Assembly (NCBI GenBank): GCA_030830725.1
Contig: JAURMN010000045.1
Coordinates: 1-51,373 of the forward strand
Direction: 5' to 3'
Origin: Balneolales bacterium
GTDB lineage: Bacteria; Bacteroidota; Rhodothermia; Balneolales; Balneolaceae
DNA: 51,373 bases
Shown here: piece by piece, positions 23,752 through 33,091 of the stretch
Numbering within the stretch: the first letter of the stretch is position 1
Layout: every line of letters starts with the position of its first letter
The notes under the pieces: model-generated
Told to the model about the DNA's origin: nothing
What the model saw: only the letters and a program-made list of their open reading frames with translations
The model's database searches: none
Translations under genes and position numbers: made by a program

Positions 23752-24762
23752 ATGGGGATGAGAACCACTTTAAAAGACATAGCGAAAGAATCAGGTTACT
23801 CTATTTCTACTGTTTCCAGAGTCTTAAACGGGAATCAAAGTATTAGTAAAGAAGTCCAACGGATCATTTTGCAGTGCGCAGAAAAACTAGGCTATCCCTT
23901 TGATAAAGGTGCGATCCCTTACTATTCAAATGGTGTCAAACGCATATTAATCCTGACCGATTTTTATGACGGAGAATTTTATTCTTCATTTTTCTCAGGG
24001 TATGTGAAGGCTGCACACGAACTCAATGTGCAAATTCTATTAATAAGTGTACTGCATGAATTAAACAGTATCCACGAGGTTATTCTCTCTCAGAGAATGG
24101 GACATATGGATGGCATTGTTCTCTTCACGCCATCGCTTGAGCAAAAAGATTACATTGATTTACTCCAAAAATTGGATGAGGCGAACTGCAAGATACCCAT
24201 TATATCGAATGGTTTGATCCAGTCTCCGGTCTTGCAGACGGTTACGTTTGACGGGTATAGTGGAGGGTATCTTGCTGCAGAACACTTTGCCCAAAAAAGA
24301 ATAACGAATGTTGGCCTTATTCATGGTCCGAGAGGCAAGGCTGAATCGAGTTTCCGTTCTAATGGATTCAAAGATGGATGCCAACAATTTGGATTGAATC
24401 TCGTGTGGGAAGCGGATGGAGATTTTATGTTTGATAGTGCCTATCACTCATTTGAAAGCTATTTAGCTCTGGATATCAAGCCGGAGGGGATATTTGGAAG
24501 TAATGACCTTATGGCAATTGGTTTTTATGAGGTTGCTCGAAATCAGGGTCTTCGAATCCCGTATGATGTATCCATCATTGGATACGATGATTTGCCGATG
24601 TGCCAGCAAGTTAGACCTGAAATGACCTCGGTTCGGACTGATTTTTTTGAATTGGGTAAACAAACGATTCAATCTCTTCTTAATCGAATTATCAACGAAG
24701 ATCAAGAGAATAAAACGTTGAGTTTTGTTCCCGTACGACTCATGAAAAGAGGATCAAGTTAA
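23752..24762 (+). CDS. LacI family transcriptional regulator
   Basis: A 336-residue LacI/GalR regulator. The N-terminal helix-turn-helix TTLKDIAKESGYSISTVSRV and hinge helix region (about 1-60) precede a type I periplasmic-binding-like sensor domain (about 63-330) with GIFGSNDLMAIGFYEVARNQG and the DVSIIGYDD motif. Such proteins dissociate from or bind operators in response to sugars. It is placed between the permease and the GH3 glucosidase, so it is the likely regulator of this locus. Candidate sites containing TTTGCA occur before three genes here. The start is ATG at 23752 or 23758; both leave the HTH intact. Confidence 0.95.
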   Translation: MGMRTTLKDIAKESGYSISTVSRVLNGNQSISKEVQRIILQCAEKLGYPFDKGAIPYYSNGVKRILILTDFYDGEFYSSFFSGYVKAAHELNVQILLISVLHELNSIHEVILSQRMGHMDGIVLFTPSLEQKDYIDLLQKLDEANCKIPIISNGLIQSPVLQTVTFDGYSGGYLAAEHFAQKRITNVGLIHGPRGKAESSFRSNGFKDGCQQFGLNLVWEADGDFMFDSAYHSFESYLALDIKPEGIFGSNDLMAIGFYEVARNQGLRIPYDVSIIGYDDLPMCQQVRPEMTSVRTDFFELGKQTIQSLLNRIINEDQENKTLSFVPVRLMKRGSS

Positions 24763-24795
24763 ACTCTTCATATTTGTGAGAATATTTATATATTT

Positions 24796-24823
24796 TTTGC
24801 ATTCTTTGCATAATCTATATTTG
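24796..24823 (+). promoter_or_regulatory. Promoter/operator candidate of the GH3 gene
   Basis: Two direct copies of TTTGCA (24796-24801, 24805-24810) 9 bases apart precede TATATTTG (24816-24823), an exact match to the Bacteroidota -7 consensus TAnnTTTG. A TTG of the first copy (24797-24799) would be the -33 element with a 16-base spacer, slightly short. The ATG follows at 24835, so the leader would be very short. Confidence 0.4.
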
Positions 24824-24834
24824 GGTATTCCACT

Positions 24835-27159
24835 ATGAAGACATATAAAGTCGCCTGTCTTACTTTTCTTTCTGTTCTACTTCCATTTTCACTCGCGTTT
24901 TCACAAAACGTTGAGACTCCATTCTATCAGCAATCTGAGGTCTCCGTTGATGAGCGAGTTGAGGATCTGTTGAGTCGAATGACCCTAGCTGAAAAAGTGG
25001 GCCAAATGACTCAGTTGAATAATACCATGATTAATGTTTCGGGAGAACAACGGGATCTAAATATTAATTTGGATAAAGCCCGAGAGTTTGTGCTGACCCA
25101 TCATGTAGGTTCATTCCTGAATGGTGAGGGGGAATCACAAGAGGAATGGCTTGACTTTTTGACCCAGCTTCAAAAAATAGCAGTAGAAGAGAGCCGTCTC
25201 GGCATTCCTATTATTTATGGAATCGATCACATGCACGGGGCTAGTTATCTGAAAAATTCAACGATTTTTCCGCACAGCATCAATATCGCCGCCACATTCG
25301 ATGCGACCAATGCGTATAACGCCGGCTATGTAACGGCGTATGAATCATCCCATCTGGGTCACCGCTGGAATTTTGCTCCTGTATTGGACCTTGGAAGAGA
25401 ACCAAGATGGCCACGTCAATATGAGACCTTCGGGGAGTCTCCCTATTTGGCATCTAAATTGGGTGTTGCCTATGTGGAGGGACTTCAGGGATCCCATGAT
25501 TGGAATGACTATCAAGTAGCGGCTACGGCAAAACATTTTTTAGGATACTCAGAGCCTAAGTCAGGTTGGGATCGCTCTCCGGTAGAACTTTCTGATCAGA
25601 GTTTGTATGAATTTCATGTTCCTTCATTCCGTGCCGCTATAGATGCAGGGATCAAGACAGTGATGTTGAATAGTGGTGAAATCAACGGAGTGCCTGTACA
25701 TGCATCTAAACCAATTGTGACCACGTTGCTTAGAGATGAACTTGGTTTTGAAGGGGTTGTGGTGACAGATTGGGATGATATTGGCAAACTCTTCAACTTT
25801 CATTACGTCGCAGAAACCTACAAAGAAGCAGTTTATCTGGCTGTTGAAGCTGGGATTGATATGAGTATGACGCCAACTCATCTAGGCTTCAATACAGATC
25901 TGATTTCTTTGGTGGAAGAGGGTCGTATTTCTGAAGAGAGAATAGATGAGTCTGTGAGACGTATTCTAAGACTGAAGTTTGACATAGGTTTGTTCGAGTA
26001 TCCATTTCCAGAGTCTGGAAAAAAATCACGACTCAGAACTCCTGAAAATGTTGAAAAAGCCTACCAATCGGCTCAACAATCGATGGTACTTCTCGAGAAT
26101 GACGGGGTCTTACCACTTGATGCAAATCGTGAGGGAGCCATTTTGGTGACTGGTCCTTCTGCTTCGTCGAAACGAAATCTGAGTGGAGGTTGGACCGTTG
26201 CATGGCAAGGGGGAGAAGAGTATCGTTATCCAGAGGATATGCAAACTCTCTATAACGCGATTGTGGCGGCATTCCCAAACAGCGAAGTCCATCTTGTAGA
26301 AGATTGGACGAACACGGCAAGAATTGATTCAATTTCTGAATTTGTGGATCTGGCTGTGGTTGCATTTGGTGAAGAACCCTACACGGAGTTTGTAGGGAAT
26401 ATTCGAGATCTGACGTTGCCCGCTGAGCAATTACACTTGGTTGAAGCATTGTCAGATCATCAATTACCCGTCGTTGGCGTCTATATTGGGGGAAGACCTC
26501 GACTGGTTACCGACTTTACAGAGCATATGTCAGCTCTTTTATGGGCTGGATTACCGGGATTTGAAGGTGCAGGAGCTATCGCGTCCATCCTAACAGGTGA
26601 GTTTAATCCCTCCGGTCGTCTTCCGTTTTCCTATCCGAGATTCCCAAGCCATTTTGCGCCCTACAATCATAAGCCAAGTGATGTCTACTTCTTTAATCCT
26701 GAAGAGGCGAATGATATTCAGCAAGGGGAAGCCTCGATCTGGCAATACCCATTTGGCTATGGCTTGAGTTATACAACGTTTGAATATTCTGATCTTACTA
26801 TGGATTCTGAGTTTACCATTAGTGGTGATAATGACGGTCCACTAGTTGCGAATCTGACGATTCAAAATGTTGGGTCACGTCAAGGAGTTGAGACGGTGCT
26901 ATGGTACATACAGGATGTCACAGGCATTGTGACAAGACCTGTACGCGAGCTTAAAGGAGTGGAGAAAGTGAGTTTAGGTCCTGGTGAATCGACAACTCTT
27001 AAGATTCAACTTGATGTGCTAAAGGACCTTACTTATCCAATTTCAGGCAACAAATATAGACTGGAGTCAGGAACGTTTCGCCTGCATGTTGGAAATCTAA
27101 CGAAAGAATTTGGCGTAGAGATAGAGAATCGCGATAGAGCCCTTGAATTTGATTATTGA
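24835..27159 (+). CDS. GH3 family beta-glucosidase
   Basis: A 774-residue secreted GH3 enzyme, full length for BglX-like proteins. The signal peptide (1-23) ends at AFSQ. The (alpha/beta)8 domain has IPIIYGIDHMHGASYL, RWNFAPVLDLGREPRWPR and the KHF block (residues 233-235). The nucleophile is Asp312 in GVVVTDWDDIG. The alpha/beta sandwich follows (about 400-600) and a fibronectin III-like domain closes it (about 660-770). It should release glucose from glucan oligosaccharides, the step after GH16, in the periplasm. It is the last gene of the plus-strand locus and has its own candidate promoter. Related activities (exo-beta-1,3-glucanase, xylosidase) cannot be excluded. Confidence 0.95.
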   Translation: MKTYKVACLTFLSVLLPFSLAFSQNVETPFYQQSEVSVDERVEDLLSRMTLAEKVGQMTQLNNTMINVSGEQRDLNINLDKAREFVLTHHVGSFLNGEGESQEEWLDFLTQLQKIAVEESRLGIPIIYGIDHMHGASYLKNSTIFPHSINIAATFDATNAYNAGYVTAYESSHLGHRWNFAPVLDLGREPRWPRQYETFGESPYLASKLGVAYVEGLQGSHDWNDYQVAATAKHFLGYSEPKSGWDRSPVELSDQSLYEFHVPSFRAAIDAGIKTVMLNSGEINGVPVHASKPIVTTLLRDELGFEGVVVTDWDDIGKLFNFHYVAETYKEAVYLAVEAGIDMSMTPTHLGFNTDLISLVEEGRISEERIDESVRRILRLKFDIGLFEYPFPESGKKSRLRTPENVEKAYQSAQQSMVLLENDGVLPLDANREGAILVTGPSASSKRNLSGGWTVAWQGGEEYRYPEDMQTLYNAIVAAFPNSEVHLVEDWTNTARIDSISEFVDLAVVAFGEEPYTEFVGNIRDLTLPAEQLHLVEALSDHQLPVVGVYIGGRPRLVTDFTEHMSALLWAGLPGFEGAGAIASILTGEFNPSGRLPFSYPRFPSHFAPYNHKPSDVYFFNPEEANDIQQGEASIWQYPFGYGLSYTTFEYSDLTMDSEFTISGDNDGPLVANLTIQNVGSRQGVETVLWYIQDVTGIVTRPVRELKGVEKVSLGPGESTTLKIQLDVLKDLTYPISGNKYRLESGTFRLHVGNLTKEFGVEIENRDRALEFDY

Positions 27160-27224
27160 GATCCATCTCGGGCTTTAATCACAACTGACTTACTTACTAT
27201 GATCGTCTTGCTTTTAAAGTCGGT

Positions 27225-28949
27225 TTACTGATTTGCACTGTAATCAATCGTTTTTCCATCTTTTGAGAGCTGAACTCCATCTGGATGTGAGAGCGATCCG
27301 CCTGGTCCAAACGCCGTTGCAGCGGCTGCCAATTGTTCTGCTGATTTAGGCGTCGGAGCTTTATAGGCTCCTTCCACGTGGCTGCCTACATGGAGTGTCT
27401 GGGTAGGGAAGGCAAACTCCACTCCGACTTCTTTGGCCAATCGAATCACATCCAATAAAAAGTTGTGACGGAACTGTAGCTCCTCACTCCAGGTAGGAAC
27501 TTCAAAAAAGAGATTAATGAGTACATCCAGGGAATGTGAGCCCATTTCATGAAAATGAACTTCGTAGGTTTCTTGGTTAATGGTTGGACAGGTTCGAATG
27601 ATTCCTTTAATACCCTCTACAAAGGCCTCCATTTGCTCAGGTGTAGTGTCATACGTGAGATTCACCATCGATTTCAATCGACGCATTTTACGTAATCCCA
27701 GATTATCTATTTCGGCATCCGCTAATTTAGCATTCGGGATCGTGACGAGTGAGTTATAGAGAGTGCGAATGCGAGTTGAGCGAAAGCCAACCTCTTCTAT
27801 CGTGCCGGTTACATCGCCTGTTGTGATCATGTCACCGATTTGGAAAGGCTTGTCAACAAAGATGGTAATAGATCCAAAAAAGTTAGCCAGGGTGTCCTGG
27901 GCGGCCAGAGCAAAGGCCAAGCCACCGATTCCCAGACCGGCAATCAAGGAGGTGACATTAATACCATTATTTTGTAAAACGAATAAGACCCCAATGACCA
28001 CGATGAAAATTTTGAGTGATTTTCGAAGAAGTGGAACGAGTTGATCATCTAATTTACTATCCGTTTTAGAGGTGACGCTCTCCAGAAACAGCGAAGCTAC
28101 ATTGGCCAGTTTGTATAGAAACCATACAACCGCTACAGACAAGGCAACTTCAAAGCCATTTGATAAAATGGTATTCAATTTGACCGGTAACATCAGATTC
28201 GTGTAAGTGAGCCTGAAAAAAATGAAGAGAAAGATATACCCAATAGGTTGGTGGACTTCTGCATAAAATTGATCATCCCATTTACTATTCGTCTTTTGAA
28301 GCAAGGGCTCAATGTATCGTCCCAACCCAAAATCGAAGAGTTTCATCAGTACCAAGCCGAGTAAAATCCAGACAAAAATTCCGATGATCTGCCAGAGCTC
28401 CATACCCAGTACATGATCTCGCATAACATCAGGTAGCCGATCAAGAACAACGTCTACAAAAATTGAAAATGTGTCACGATAGAGACCGGAGATTGCGAGA
28501 ATTGTAGGCTGAGCAAAGACCCAATCTGTTCCATCTAGTTCCATATAGACTTCGGGTAGTTGATCAAATAGAATGTAAATTTGTTGACCGGAAAGAGAAT
28601 CGCGATGAGCAGGATTAGCAGGAATGTTATCAAATTGAATCTCAAGACCCTTGGCATTCAAAACTTTCAGGAGTTTTTGAGCCAGTTCAACTCGCTCTTC
28701 TTCTGGAGCCAGTTTCATGGTTTGGGCTGCGTATTCCGGTCGATAATGACCTTTGAGTTGCCAATACACAAACGTATGAAGAGCACGTCTTGGATTATCC
28801 AATGATGGAGTGGCCAGAGGGATTTGCTGTTCATTCATCTCGGTTTGAGGCGCCTGCTCTGCTTGGAGAACGTTTGATAATCCAATAATCAGGAGCGATA
28901 GAGTGAATAGAAAAGGCAAAATTTGGGTTCTCTTCATAGTTGAGCTCAT
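27225..28949 (-). CDS. MscS family mechanosensitive channel with periplasmic N-terminal region
   Basis: A 574-residue protein. An N-terminal signal-like hydrophobic segment (about 10-28) precedes a soluble periplasmic region of some 150 residues. Several membrane helices (about 185-340) follow, then the MscS pore and beta domains with GLGIGGLAFALAAQDTLANF and GSITIFVDKPFQIGDMI, and a cytoplasmic cage domain to about 540. The tail is low in complexity (SAEQLAAAATAFGPGGSLS). Small-conductance channels release solutes on osmotic downshock. The long N-terminal region is larger than in E. coli MscS (286 residues), as in YbiO/YnaI-type proteins. It is a single gene, divergent from hflK. Confidence 0.93.
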   Translation of the reverse strand: MSSTMKRTQILPFLFTLSLLIIGLSNVLQAEQAPQTEMNEQQIPLATPSLDNPRRALHTFVYWQLKGHYRPEYAAQTMKLAPEEERVELAQKLLKVLNAKGLEIQFDNIPANPAHRDSLSGQQIYILFDQLPEVYMELDGTDWVFAQPTILAISGLYRDTFSIFVDVVLDRLPDVMRDHVLGMELWQIIGIFVWILLGLVLMKLFDFGLGRYIEPLLQKTNSKWDDQFYAEVHQPIGYIFLFIFFRLTYTNLMLPVKLNTILSNGFEVALSVAVVWFLYKLANVASLFLESVTSKTDSKLDDQLVPLLRKSLKIFIVVIGVLFVLQNNGINVTSLIAGLGIGGLAFALAAQDTLANFFGSITIFVDKPFQIGDMITTGDVTGTIEEVGFRSTRIRTLYNSLVTIPNAKLADAEIDNLGLRKMRRLKSMVNLTYDTTPEQMEAFVEGIKGIIRTCPTINQETYEVHFHEMGSHSLDVLINLFFEVPTWSEELQFRHNFLLDVIRLAKEVGVEFAFPTQTLHVGSHVEGAYKAPTPKSAEQLAAAATAFGPGGSLSHPDGVQLSKDGKTIDYSANQ

Positions 28950-29103
28950 TTTTTGAAACTTTAATTCTTATTCTTGCGTAAAATAGTGAATTCTTATTGT
29001 TTCTTGGATCCTATCGTTCAAATGACCATTCTGTGGGAGATTTTTAAGAAAAGAAAGTAAAGGGAACGATAAGATAAGAGTACTTCTAACTAAATATTTT
29101 TCT

Positions 29104-30108
29104 ATGGCAACTCCTTCAAGTGGTTCTCAGAATCCCTTAGGCGGATTTACAAAGGCGATTCAGAATCTGATGAGCAATTTGCGTAATGCATTTTTGACGT
29201 TTTTAGTTATTGTACTGGGCCTCTTGACTTTTTATACCGTTGAGCCGGAAGAGGCCGGTGTGGTAATGCGTTTTGGGGAATATGTCCGAACTACCGACTC
29301 GGGTCTTCACCTTAAAATCCCCCTTATAGAGACCGTAGAGATAGTTCCTGTGGAGCGACAACTTAAGCAGGAGTTCGGATATCGAACGATGAGAGCAGAT
29401 GTGGAGACAGCCTATCGGAAAGCTGGCTATGAGGATGAATCGTTAATGTTGACAGGCGATCTAAATCTGGCCGATGTCGAGTGGGTGGTTCAGTATCGAA
29501 TCCATGATCCCTATCTGTTTTTATTTAAGGTTCGAAATCCAGAACAGACTCTTCGTGATATGGCCGAATCGGCCATGCGTCAGGTGGTAGGAGATCGCAC
29601 GGTTAACGAGGTGCTAACCGTTGGACGTGCGGAGATTTCATTACGGGTACAGGAACTTCTTCAATCTTTGGCCAATGAATATGAGACCGGAATTCGTATA
29701 GAACAGGTGGTGCTCCAGGATATTAATCCACCAGATCCGGTTAAGCCCTCTTTTAATCAGGTGAATGAAGCCCAGCAACAACGTGAAACACTCGTAAATC
29801 AGGCTTTGGCGGAATACAATCGAATTATTCCACGTGCCCGAGGTGAAGCGTTACAAACGATCCAACAAGCCGAAGGATATGCCATTGATCGGGTTAACCG
29901 GGCGGAAGGAGAGGTATCCGCGTTCAATCAGTTGTATCAGGAGTATGTTAAAGCTCCAGAGGTCACAAAGCGTCGGATCTATTATGAAACGATGCAGGAA
30001 ATCCTGCCCAAGATCGGCAATAAAATCGTGACGGATGAGAACGGATCTTCAGTACTCCCGCTCTTACAAATGCAGATGCAACAGAAAAAAGAGGAGACAA
30101 ATCCATGA
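29104..30108 (+). CDS. hflK: HflK, modulator of FtsH protease
   Basis: A 334-residue SPFH/band 7 protein. One membrane helix (about 30-47) follows a short Gly/Ser-rich N-terminus. The SPFH domain starts at EPEEAGVVMRFGEYVRTTDSGLHLKIP and a long helical region follows with QAEGYAIDRVNRAEGEVSAFN. HflK and HflC form a cage around FtsH and restrict its access to membrane substrates. The stop overlaps the hflC start by 4 bases (30105-30108), a standard translational coupling. The order K then C is conserved. Confidence 0.96.
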   Translation: MATPSSGSQNPLGGFTKAIQNLMSNLRNAFLTFLVIVLGLLTFYTVEPEEAGVVMRFGEYVRTTDSGLHLKIPLIETVEIVPVERQLKQEFGYRTMRADVETAYRKAGYEDESLMLTGDLNLADVEWVVQYRIHDPYLFLFKVRNPEQTLRDMAESAMRQVVGDRTVNEVLTVGRAEISLRVQELLQSLANEYETGIRIEQVVLQDINPPDPVKPSFNQVNEAQQQRETLVNQALAEYNRIIPRARGEALQTIQQAEGYAIDRVNRAEGEVSAFNQLYQEYVKAPEVTKRRIYYETMQEILPKIGNKIVTDENGSSVLPLLQMQMQQKKEETNP

Positions 30109-31046
30109 AAATCAAGCGACTCTTTGTGGTGATTCTGGCTCTTGTGGCCTTTTTTGGGGCAATGGACGGCATTTACGTGGTAGACGAGACCGAGCAGGTG
30201 GTTATAACCCAGTTTGGGGCTCCTGTAGGAGATGCTGTAACGACGCCGGGGTTGAATTTTAAAGTGCCATTTATTCAAAGCTCCAATTACTTTGATAAGC
30301 GTTATCTGGAGTGGGACGGAGATCGTAATCAGGTGCCTACAAAGGACAAAAAGTTCATTTTTGTGGATACCTACGCTCGTTGGCAAATTACCGATCCTTT
30401 GCAGTTTTTCCGTCGTCTGGGTAATGAACGGGGTGCCCAGTCTCGACTGGATGATATCTTGGACGGCGAAACCAGAAATGCAGTAGCAAATCATGATTTG
30501 GTGGAACTGGTACGCTCTACAAATCGTCAACCGGTAGCAGACACTGAATTGGCTGAAGCGATTCAAGATAGCTTGGAGGCGATTCAGACTGGACGTGATC
30601 TGATACAGAAAATCGTACTAGAACAGGCTAATGCCCGTGCGGCAGATCTGGGAATTTCGATTCTGGATTTTCGCTTTAAGCGCATTACCTATGTGGAAGA
30701 TGTACGTCAGACGGTGTACGACAGGATGATTTCTGAGCGAAATCGGATTGCAGATCTTTTTCGATCCGAAGGGCAGGGAGAGGCTTCCAGAATTCGTGGT
30801 GAGCAAGAGCGTGAATTGCTTACGATTCAATCGGAAGCGTTCCGGACGGCTCAGGAAATACGTGGACGAGGTGATGCACAGGCTGCAGCTGTATTTAATA
30901 ATGCCTATAACCGAAACGGATCAACACGTGAGTTATACGACTTTCTGCGGGCCATGGAAGCTTATCAGGAAACCTTCGACACCCAAACATCCATTGTTAT
31001 CTCCACAGACAGCGAGTTTTACAAGTACCTAAAGAGACTCGACTGA
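30105..31046 (+). CDS. hflC: HflC, modulator of FtsH protease
   Basis: A 313-residue SPFH protein with an N-terminal membrane helix (residues 5-20) and the HflC blocks VDETEQVVITQFGAPVG, YLEWDGDRNQVPTKDKKFIFVD, the RRLGNERGAQSRLDDILD region and RIRGEQERELLTIQSEA. It pairs with HflK. Unusually for this genome a good Shine-Dalgarno-like GAGGAG lies at 30091-30096, inside hflK, 8 bases before the ATG, which fixes the start. Confidence 0.97.
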   Translation: MKIKRLFVVILALVAFFGAMDGIYVVDETEQVVITQFGAPVGDAVTTPGLNFKVPFIQSSNYFDKRYLEWDGDRNQVPTKDKKFIFVDTYARWQITDPLQFFRRLGNERGAQSRLDDILDGETRNAVANHDLVELVRSTNRQPVADTELAEAIQDSLEAIQTGRDLIQKIVLEQANARAADLGISILDFRFKRITYVEDVRQTVYDRMISERNRIADLFRSEGQGEASRIRGEQERELLTIQSEAFRTAQEIRGRGDAQAAAVFNNAYNRNGSTRELYDFLRAMEAYQETFDTQTSIVISTDSEFYKYLKRLD

Positions 31047-31069
31047 TTTCGGGAGTGCGTTGGAGTTCT

Positions 31070-32962
31070 TTACAGCGAAAACTCGATCCCAAAGAGGGCA
31101 TTTCGCCCGGGCATAGGGATCAGACTGGTTTCCCAGTACGTTTCATCGAACGCATTGTAGAGATGAGCGTTTAGCGTGATGAATCGAGTTCTCCATCGGC
31201 TACTAAAATCGGCTATCTGATATCTCCGTCCCGAACTACGTTCTACCCATTTGTAGGTGCCAGTAATCGTCCAGTTTGCACCAAGAGGTTGTGCATAATG
31301 CACCGTTACCTGATGACGAAGGTCATTATTGAGGGTATAACGGGAAATAGGGAAAGCGATTTCTCTGAAATTATTTTCAAGAGTGGTATATCCAATTCGT
31401 AGATGGTGACGATCAACTGGCCCGCTGGTCTCACGGAAGGGTGAAAGTCGCAAAAAGACTTCGGTTTCGATTCCTTTAGTTTCAATGCGCTGAATATTTT
31501 GCGCTTGAAAAAGATCTTCAGGGTTGGTCTTTACATAATCTATTAAATTGGTAGAAACCCGGTTAAAATAGGCGAATGTCCACCAAAACCGGGCTTGATT
31601 TACTCTTAGACCCAGTTCATAAGCCTGAGCACGTTCCGGAAACAAGTCTGGATTTCCAAGCGTGGTTCTGTCCGAGTAATAGAGATCGGTATACGTCGGG
31701 ATCCGGTAAGTCTTACCCAGGTTGGCATACACCTTCATCTGATTTGTGACCCGAAATCCCAGATCGATGCCCGGAAAGGCATGCCAGCCAAAATCTGAAA
31801 AATAGACCGAGGTAATTCCAGGTGTCAGATCCATGCGATCGTTGAAAGCAGTGAGCCGTTGCTCGAGATAAAAGGTCATCATGCCCCGTGATCGATTTCC
31901 CAGATTCGTACTTTGAATACGAATTCCGGAGACATCTACTCCCAATCCAGTATCGCCGAAACGTGTAACGAATATCGCATCCAGATTGGATCCAATTTTG
32001 TGTGTGATATGGAGATTTTCGTAGATCTCAGGTCGATTGCGAATATATTGATACAAATCCTCCCCTCTTCGCCAATAGAGTGAGGGCTTCAGAATTAGGC
32101 GTTCCAGAATCCGTTGACTGGAGACGGCCACCAGTGTCGCCTCGGTCTCTTCATATTGATCGATGGCTGAGGGCGTAGCATAAAATCCGTTTGCTCCAAA
32201 GGCTCTGTCTGAATGGAGTGCGATCAGATGAAGAGGGGATTCGCGTGTGTTCAAGGACGCTCGTACTAATATACTTTTCTGATCAAAGTCTGTATTATGA
32301 CGATATCCGTCAGACTCATTGCTGGAGAATACCGCATAAATGGAGTGCTTGCCAGGAGAAGCTGCCAAAGTGATCTGACCGGTACGTTGTCCAAAGGAAC
32401 CTGCAGCCGCATGGAGAGTTAAAGGTTGGGCAATTTCCTTTCGGGTAATGATATTTATGGCTCCTGTGAACGCATTTTGTCCAAATATCCTGGCGGAAGG
32501 GCCTTTGGTTATTTCAATGCGTTCTACAACGGATAGAGGGGGCAGGAAGTTGAGGGTATGATGTCCAGTTTGGGCATCATCGAGTCGGATACCGTCGATC
32601 AGCAGAAGAGACTGATCAAAGGTACCGCCGCGCATCGTGAGATCTGCCTGAGTGAAACCGACTCCCCTGCGTTGAATATCGAGACCATTTACCTGTTGCA
32701 GGAGTTCGCTGAGAAGAGTAACACCGCTTTGATCCATGATCGAGAAGGGAATGACCTGGACAGTTTGTGAGCTTTCTTTGAGCTGGAAGGAAAGGCGGGA
32801 CGATGAGACTACAACCTGCCCAAGATTTTGAATTGGAGGGTTTTCTTTCAGCGAGTCTGCAGGACTGGATTCACCGGAAACCTGAGCAAATAAAATTTGA
32901 GGCCTTGAAACCTGTGCACTGCACAAAAAGAGGAATCCAATGAGGGTGAAGATGGAGCGCAT
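31070..32962 (-). CDS. TonB-dependent outer-membrane receptor (BtuB-like group)
   Basis: A 630-residue receptor. After a signal peptide (1-26, ending near LFAQ) there is a TonB box-like stretch (NLGQVVVSSSRLS), a plug domain (about 45-155) with MRGGTFDQSLLLIDGIRLDDAQ and VVERIEITKGPSARIFG followed by GAINIITRKE, and a 22-strand barrel ending in aromatic FSL. There is no N-terminal carboxypeptidase-like extension and no SusD partner, so it is not a SusC-type glycan receptor. It resembles the vitamin/metal receptor group. The ligand is unknown, and I see no cobalamin riboswitch upstream. It is convergent with hflC (24-base gap). Confidence 0.92.
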   Translation of the reverse strand: MRSIFTLIGFLFLCSAQVSRPQILFAQVSGESSPADSLKENPPIQNLGQVVVSSSRLSFQLKESSQTVQVIPFSIMDQSGVTLLSELLQQVNGLDIQRRGVGFTQADLTMRGGTFDQSLLLIDGIRLDDAQTGHHTLNFLPPLSVVERIEITKGPSARIFGQNAFTGAINIITRKEIAQPLTLHAAAGSFGQRTGQITLAASPGKHSIYAVFSSNESDGYRHNTDFDQKSILVRASLNTRESPLHLIALHSDRAFGANGFYATPSAIDQYEETEATLVAVSSQRILERLILKPSLYWRRGEDLYQYIRNRPEIYENLHITHKIGSNLDAIFVTRFGDTGLGVDVSGIRIQSTNLGNRSRGMMTFYLEQRLTAFNDRMDLTPGITSVYFSDFGWHAFPGIDLGFRVTNQMKVYANLGKTYRIPTYTDLYYSDRTTLGNPDLFPERAQAYELGLRVNQARFWWTFAYFNRVSTNLIDYVKTNPEDLFQAQNIQRIETKGIETEVFLRLSPFRETSGPVDRHHLRIGYTTLENNFREIAFPISRYTLNNDLRHQVTVHYAQPLGANWTITGTYKWVERSSGRRYQIADFSSRWRTRFITLNAHLYNAFDETYWETSLIPMPGRNALFGIEFSL

Positions 32963-33091
32963 AAAGATGAACGATGTTTGAAATCGAAAGTCACTTATAT
33001 GATAAGAAGAAACCTTGAATGTGTGCGAAGGTTGACTGTAGGAAAATCGGCCGTGAACTCTCTCCCTTTGAGATCCATGGCCGTCTTGAAA

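Noticed and set aside
29012..29071. Inverted repeat TATCGTTC...GAACGATA between the MscS gene and hflK
   Set aside because: The arms are 44 bases apart with no further structure; not enough to call an operator.
32963..33091. Cobalamin riboswitch before the TonB-dependent receptor
   Set aside because: The 129-base leader is too short and lacks the B12-box-like sequence.
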